Shown piece by piece: positions 60,168 to 64,000 of a stretch of DNA of 64,000 bases. Source of the stretch: DAOTXN01 sp034435435 (GTDB lineage: Bacteria; Chloroflexota; Anaerolineae; S140-20); contig DAOTXN010000161.1 of the NCBI GenBank assembly GCA_034435435.1, positions 30,915-94,914 on the forward strand, given 5' to 3'. The notes beneath the pieces were generated by a model. It saw nothing but the letters and a program-made list of their open reading frames with translations, was not told where the DNA came from and ran no database searches. The translations under genes were made by a program, and so were the position numbers. Every line of letters begins with the position of its first letter. The first letter of the stretch is position 1.

Positions 60168-61568
60168 TCACATCACCGGTAGGTGCACCGTAAAAGTGCT
60201 GCCCTCGCCCGGTACGCTGTGGACGGCGACGTCGCCGCCGTGAGCGCGGGCTAGCTCGCGGGCGATGGCTAGGCCCAGACCGGCGCCTCCCATCTCGCGG
60301 CTGCGGGCCTGGTCTACCCGGTAAAAGCGCTCAAAGATGTGCGGCAGGTGCTCGGCGGGGATGCCGGGGCCGCTGTCGGAGACGGCGATTTGTATTTCAC
60401 CGCCACGATCATTGGCGAGGTGGGCGCTCAAGCGCACCCGACCCGAGGCGGTGTACTTGATGGCGTTGTCCAGCAGGTTGAGCACGATTTGGGTCACGGC
60501 GTCGGGGTCAACGCTGGCTGCTAGATCGGGGGCGATTTGCGCCGCCAGCGTCAGGCCCCTGGCCTCGGCCAGCGGGCGAGTCTGCTCGACCAGATCGGCC
60601 AGCAGGACGCCCAGGTTCACCGTCTGGCGGTGGATGACGATCCCCTCGGCGTCGGCCCGGGCCAGGGCCAGCAGCCGATCAACCAGGCGGCTCATTTGGT
60701 CCACCTCTTCGTCCACCTCGGTCAACACGTTGTGATAATAGTCGGCGTCGCGGGGACGGGCCAGGGCCAGGCTCAGGTCGCCCTTGATGATGGTCAGCGG
60801 CGTGCGCAGTTCGTGGGAAGCGTCGGCGGTAAAGCGGCGCTGGCGGCGAAAGGCCTCGTCCAGGCGGGCGATCATGCTGTCAAAGGTACGCGCCAGGCGC
60901 CCCAGCTCGTCATCGGGCAAATCCAGGTCCAGCCGCTGGCTCAGGTCGTGGGCGCTGATGGATTGCGCGGCGCGGGTGATGCGGTCCACCGGACGCAGGG
61001 CGCGACCGGCCAGCAAGAATCCCCCGCCGCTGGCGGCGACCAGCGTCACGGGCAAGATCAGCAGCAAGGCCCAGCGCAAAGCCGCCAGCGTTTCGTTCAC
61101 GTCGCCCAGCGAGAGGCCCACCTGCACGACCCCGGCGCTCCCCCGCTCTACCGGCTGGGTGTACACGCGCATCGGGCCGGTCCGCATTCGCATGGTCTGG
61201 AAAATCTCCCGCCCGGCCAGCGTTTGCGCCAGGATGCCCGACTCGACGGCCGGGGCGTCCACCTCGGACACGCCGGTTTGGACTACTGTCTGTCCGGCGG
61301 CGTCCAGGACGCGCCAGAAATGCTCCCCCTCCTTTGGGTCGCCCCACAGGAGCGGCTGGCCCGAGCCGAGGGTGAGTTGGCCTTGAGCATCGGTTTGCAG
61401 GGCGTCGGCGACCAGCGTAGCGCCGTTGCGCAAGGCGTCGTCCAGGTCCTCGTATAGCGAGAGGCGCAAGGCCAGGTACAGCGCGGCGCTAAACGCCAGC
61501 AGCACGCCGGTCAGCAGCAGCACGTACCACAGCGTCAGGCGCACGCGGATGGGGCGGAACAGGCTCAT
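60168..61568 (-). CDS. Sensor histidine kinase
   Basis: A 466-residue membrane kinase. Two membrane helices (residues ~10-30 and ~155-178) flank an extracytoplasmic sensor. HAMP is followed by the H-box ASHELRTPLTIIKGD, the N-box NLLDNAIKYT and DSGPGIPAEHLPHIF/GAGLGLAI (ATP site). ATG 61568 overlaps the regulator stop (ATGA). Confidence 0.9.
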   Translation of the reverse strand: MSLFRPIRVRLTLWYVLLLTGVLLAFSAALYLALRLSLYEDLDDALRNGATLVADALQTDAQGQLTLGSGQPLLWGDPKEGEHFWRVLDAAGQTVVQTGVSEVDAPAVESGILAQTLAGREIFQTMRMRTGPMRVYTQPVERGSAGVVQVGLSLGDVNETLAALRWALLLILPVTLVAASGGGFLLAGRALRPVDRITRAAQSISAHDLSQRLDLDLPDDELGRLARTFDSMIARLDEAFRRQRRFTADASHELRTPLTIIKGDLSLALARPRDADYYHNVLTEVDEEVDQMSRLVDRLLALARADAEGIVIHRQTVNLGVLLADLVEQTRPLAEARGLTLAAQIAPDLAASVDPDAVTQIVLNLLDNAIKYTASGRVRLSAHLANDRGGEIQIAVSDSGPGIPAEHLPHIFERFYRVDQARSREMGGAGLGLAIARELARAHGGDVAVHSVPGEGSTFTVHLPVM

Positions 61569-62239
61569 GGCTCGGCCTCGATCTTGTAGCCCACGCCGCG
61601 CACGGTCTGGATCAGTTGGAGCTCGAATCCCGCATCTATCTTGCGGCGCAGGTAACGGATGTATACGTCCACCACGTTTGAAGTGGCATAAAAGTCGTAA
61701 TTCCACACGTGCTCGGCGATCTGCGTGCGGCTGAGGGCCTGGCCCGGATGGCGCATCAGAAACTCGATCAGCGCATACTCGCGGGCGCTCAGCTCGATGG
61801 CCTGCCCGCCCCGCTCGGCCCGATGCGTGATCGTGTCCAGCGTCAGGTCGCCGACCTGCAAGCGGCTGCTTTTGAGCTCGCCCCCCCGCCGCAAGAGGGC
61901 GCGGATGCGGGCCAGCAATTCCTGAAAGGCAAAGGGCTTGACCAGATAATCGTCGGCGCCGCTGTCCAACCCGCGCACGCGGTCCTCAATCGCGTCGCGG
62001 GCGGTGAACATCAGGATGGGGACGTGCTGACCCTGCAGGCGCAGCTCGCGGCACACCTGGAGGCCGTCCTTTTTGGGCAGCAGCACGTCCAGCACGATCA
62101 AGTCATAATCTACCACCGCCGTCCAATCCAGGGCTTCCGCGCCATCGTAGGCCACGTCTACCGCGTAGCGTTCTTCTTCCAGGCCGCGCTGGATGAATGC
62201 GGCAATCCGCCGCTCGTCTTCGACCACCAGGATGCGCAT
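61565..62239 (-). CDS. OmpR-family response regulator
   Basis: A 224-residue regulator. The receiver has acidic residues VEDE, the phospho-accepting Asp in LIVLDVLLP and Lys in LVKPF; the C-terminal winged helix includes YIRYLRRKID and TVRGVGY. ATG 62239 is preferred (GGGGA upstream); ATG 62254 is an alternative. It forms a two-component system with the kinase. Confidence 0.9.
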   Translation of the reverse strand: MRILVVEDERRIAAFIQRGLEEERYAVDVAYDGAEALDWTAVVDYDLIVLDVLLPKKDGLQVCRELRLQGQHVPILMFTARDAIEDRVRGLDSGADDYLVKPFAFQELLARIRALLRRGGELKSSRLQVGDLTLDTITHRAERGGQAIELSAREYALIEFLMRHPGQALSRTQIAEHVWNYDFYATSNVVDVYIRYLRRKIDAGFELQLIQTVRGVGYKIEAEP

Positions 62240-62261
62240 GAACTTTGTCCCCATTCAGTCT

Positions 62262-62293
62262 ACCCTCCCGCAGGTTCCAGCCTGCGGGAGGGT
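62262..62293. repeat. ACCCTCCCGCAGG leader hairpin
   Basis: ACCCTCCCGCAGG (62262-62274) is exactly complementary to CCTGCGGGAGGGT (62281-62293), a 13-bp stem with a 6-nt loop, at the predicted 5' end of the two-component mRNA. Related to 30566-30600. Confidence 0.7.
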
Positions 62294-62299
62294 GTCTCA

Positions 62300-62327
62300 A
62301 GTATAGCGCCGGGAGTGGAAAAGTCAA
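62300..62327 (-). promoter_or_regulatory. Promoter of the two-component operon
   Basis: TTGACT (62322-62327), 16 bp, TATACT (62300-62305) on the minus strand. Confidence 0.75.
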
Positions 62328-62361
62328 AGCGCGAGGCAGGCCGAGACGTTATACCGATTCC

Positions 62362-63105
62362 TTACTCCGTCATCACCTCGACCAGCTCCATCTGGCCTTC
62401 GCCCCCCTCGGCGACGACTTCCAGAACCAGCCCGATCCCCGGCGCATAATATTTGAACTCGCTCAAGCCGGGTTCCAGCGGCGTCCATTCTTTGGTCTTG
62501 AGGCAGTTCGCATAATCGCCGCTGGTCGTGGACGCCGACTCGCCCACGCTCACCACCTGGGCCATGTCCTCGGCTTGCCCTGGGTAGTATTCCTGGCGAT
62601 ACGTTTCGCCGATGTGGGCGGCGGGGTCGGCGTACATGACGATGCCGGGCAGCGCGCCGTCTACGCCCGCTTCCCACGCGCCTGCTGCGTTGACGGCCAC
62701 GCCGTCCTCGTATTCGTGCGTGTCTTCCCCCAAGTACCACACGTTGCCGTCTTTGTCCTGAGCGTACCAGTCGAGTGTGTCTTCGACCATCTCGCCGTCG
62801 AGATAGGCGGTGTCGCGCACGACGGTCGCCGTGACCCCCATCACCACCCTTGTTTCGGCCAAAACTTCAATTTCCACTCGTTCCAAGCCCTCGTCGGTCA
62901 TCCCTTCGTAGGCATAGCGGCTGCCGGGGGTGAGTGGGAAATAGGGGTTGTCAATCCGCTCCACAAAATCAGTCGGGTGAATGTCTACAGTGTACGCCGG
63001 TTCCGCAGGTCTCGCTGCGGTCTTGGTCGGCGATTGGGTGGTCGAGCAAGCCGCGCCCAGCAGCCATACAAACCCCAATGTGAGTACAAACGATATCCGT
63101 TTCAT
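62362..63105 (-). CDS. Uncharacterised lipoprotein
   Basis: A 247-residue secreted protein with lipobox LGAAC. The mature part is beta-rich (DNPYFPLTPGSRYAYEG; YAPGIGLVLEVVAEGGEGQM). No domain was recognised. It lies upstream of the two-component genes in the same direction and may belong to their regulon. ATG 63105 follows GAGGAGG. Confidence 0.65.
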   Translation of the reverse strand: MKRISFVLTLGFVWLLGAACSTTQSPTKTAARPAEPAYTVDIHPTDFVERIDNPYFPLTPGSRYAYEGMTDEGLERVEIEVLAETRVVMGVTATVVRDTAYLDGEMVEDTLDWYAQDKDGNVWYLGEDTHEYEDGVAVNAAGAWEAGVDGALPGIVMYADPAAHIGETYRQEYYPGQAEDMAQVVSVGESASTTSGDYANCLKTKEWTPLEPGLSEFKYYAPGIGLVLEVVAEGGEGQMELVEVMTE

Positions 63106-63225
63106 ATTGACCTCCTCAGTTGTTTTGGGACCATCTTATCCCGGCCAGATTAAGCAGTGATGAAGGTTGTATGAGATTTTTCTCATCAGGGCACAGAACC
63201 CCTTGTTTTTTTAGTCACTATGCGG

Positions 63226-63255
63226 TTAACACGGCTTGACGCATTGGGGTAAAAT
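63226..63255 (+). promoter_or_regulatory. Weak promoter before the terminal acetyltransferase
   Basis: TTAACA (63226-63231), 18 bp, TAAAAT (63250-63255). A 28-codon ORF (63290-63376) lies between this and the next gene; its stop is 2 bp before the ATG and it could be a leader peptide or chance. Confidence 0.35.
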
Positions 63256-63378
63256 TGTTCTGCCAAGGTTTCCCAGAAAATCATCCCAATGCGTGTGCAC
63301 CCGGTTGCCGAGTCGTGGGAACCCGGCGGTGATGACGATTCGGTCAAGCAAGAAGTACAGAGCGAATCAGCATAGCCC

Positions 63379-63873
63379 ATGAAAATACTAGAGACCAGCC
63401 GACTCATCCTCAGACACCAGTTGCCAGATGATCTAGATGATTTATTTGCGCTTTACTCCGATCCAGATGTAAGCCGATTTATTCCTGATGCGCCCCGCAC
63501 TTACAAAGAGACCAGGGAAGAACTAGAGTGGTTTATGAATGGGCACCCCAAGCACCCTGAATTGGGACTCTGGGCGACCATTCACAAAGAAACCGGCCAG
63601 TTCATCGGTCGATGTGGCTTGCTTCCATGGACCATTGACGGGCAACCCGAAGTCGAAGTGGCCTATTTGCTGGCAAAAGCTTATTGGCGGCAGGGGTTAG
63701 GAACCGAAGCGGCCCAGGCTATCCTTGAGTATGGCTTTGAACAATTGGGTCTATCGCGCTTAATCTGCCTCATCGATGAAGGAAATCAGGCGTCGATCAA
63801 GGTCGCCAAGAATATTGGCATGACATTTGAAAGGGAAGCGCGAGATGAAATGGGGTCATTTCACATCTACTGA
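63379..63873 (+). CDS. RimJ/RimL-type GNAT acetyltransferase
   Basis: A 164-residue protein beginning LETSRLILRHQLPDDLDDLF. The acetyl-CoA-binding region is AYLLAKAYWRQGLGTEAAQA and the usual late motif NQASIKVAKNIGM is present. It has no strong ribosome site. The 127 bp after it hold no recognisable feature. Confidence 0.82.
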   Translation: MKILETSRLILRHQLPDDLDDLFALYSDPDVSRFIPDAPRTYKETREELEWFMNGHPKHPELGLWATIHKETGQFIGRCGLLPWTIDGQPEVEVAYLLAKAYWRQGLGTEAAQAILEYGFEQLGLSRLICLIDEGNQASIKVAKNIGMTFEREARDEMGSFHIY

Positions 63874-64000
63874 AATTACGGTATAGTGAGTTGCTTCCAC
63901 TCCAGAAAACGCCATAATCGTTGTTCAAGCCAAATCGCGATTGTCGTGATGCAGAATACTCCAACGTAGTCAAGATGAGACGACAACTTGCACAGGGGAG

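Noticed and set aside
1..64000. tRNA, rRNA, CRISPR array or replication origin
   Set aside because: No cloverleaf with TTCGAATCC-type arm, rRNA block, regular repeat-spacer series or DnaA-box cluster was found by reading both strands.

Overview
The window is high-GC bacterial DNA that reads as Chloroflexota (Anaerolineae/Caldilineae-like). The pointers are secreted proteins with long Thr-Pro linkers, a secreted protease ending in YLPLVLR, an HemQ-type heme pathway, strictly anaerobic-type enzymes, and abundant short inverted repeats between and inside genes. This placement is inferred from gene content and style. No rRNA, tRNA, CRISPR array or complete insertion sequence was seen.

Layout. 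0-6 kb: start of sat, an MBL-fold hydrolase, then a heme operon (HTH regulator, AhbD-like radical SAM, HemQ-Rieske fusion, HemY). 6-10 kb: a peptide-type ABC importer (binding protein plus two permeases, no ATPase), bracketed by two copies of a ~220 bp MITE-like element with 8-bp target duplications. 10-15 kb: two 2-hydroxyacyl-CoA dehydratase/benzoyl-CoA reductase-type subunits, their ATP-driven activator and an acyl-CoA ligase, which together suggest activation of a carboxylic acid to a CoA ester followed by a radical reduction or dehydration. 15-16 kb: a membrane protein and an antitoxin-like gene with a broken partner.

16-27.5 kb, all on the minus strand: an ATP-grasp/ferredoxin fusion, a CoA-ligase alpha subunit, a citryl-CoA-lyase-sized citrate-synthase-domain protein, an HD-domain protein, two aconitase/isopropylmalate-dehydratase pairs, and an isocitrate-type dehydrogenase. 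In one reading direction this converts 2-oxoglutarate to isocitrate, citrate, citryl-CoA, then acetyl-CoA plus oxaloacetate. Three accessory insertions interrupt it. Two are modules of a DUF3800-type gene facing a short structured RNA on the opposite strand; both RNAs have the same promoter architecture (TTGACA, 17 bp, TAGAAT) and end in a stem plus U-tract at the DUF3800 stop codon. This repeated protein/RNA pair is the most striking signal in the window.

27.5-38.3 kb: a Ca2+-type P-ATPase with a zinc-ribbon partner; a catabolic-looking set (carboxylate-type permease, FAD oxidoreductase, ThDP enzyme, GntR/FCD regulator with a palindromic operator on a consensus promoter); a pseudogene split by a 111 bp element whose precise removal restores the frame; and a D-aminoacylase-family amidohydrolase. 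38.3-46.5 kb: a secreted metalloprotease, branched-chain-type 2-oxoacid dehydrogenase E1alpha-E1beta-E2, a methylase-MazG fusion, an SH3-like membrane protein and a tandem RNase H. 46.5-64 kb: secreted lipoproteins, a TPR protein with a DUF2726-like nuclease domain, CapA, LhgO, a STAND ATPase followed by small SnoaL-type and related genes, an OmpR/histidine-kinase pair with a lipoprotein, and acetyltransferases.
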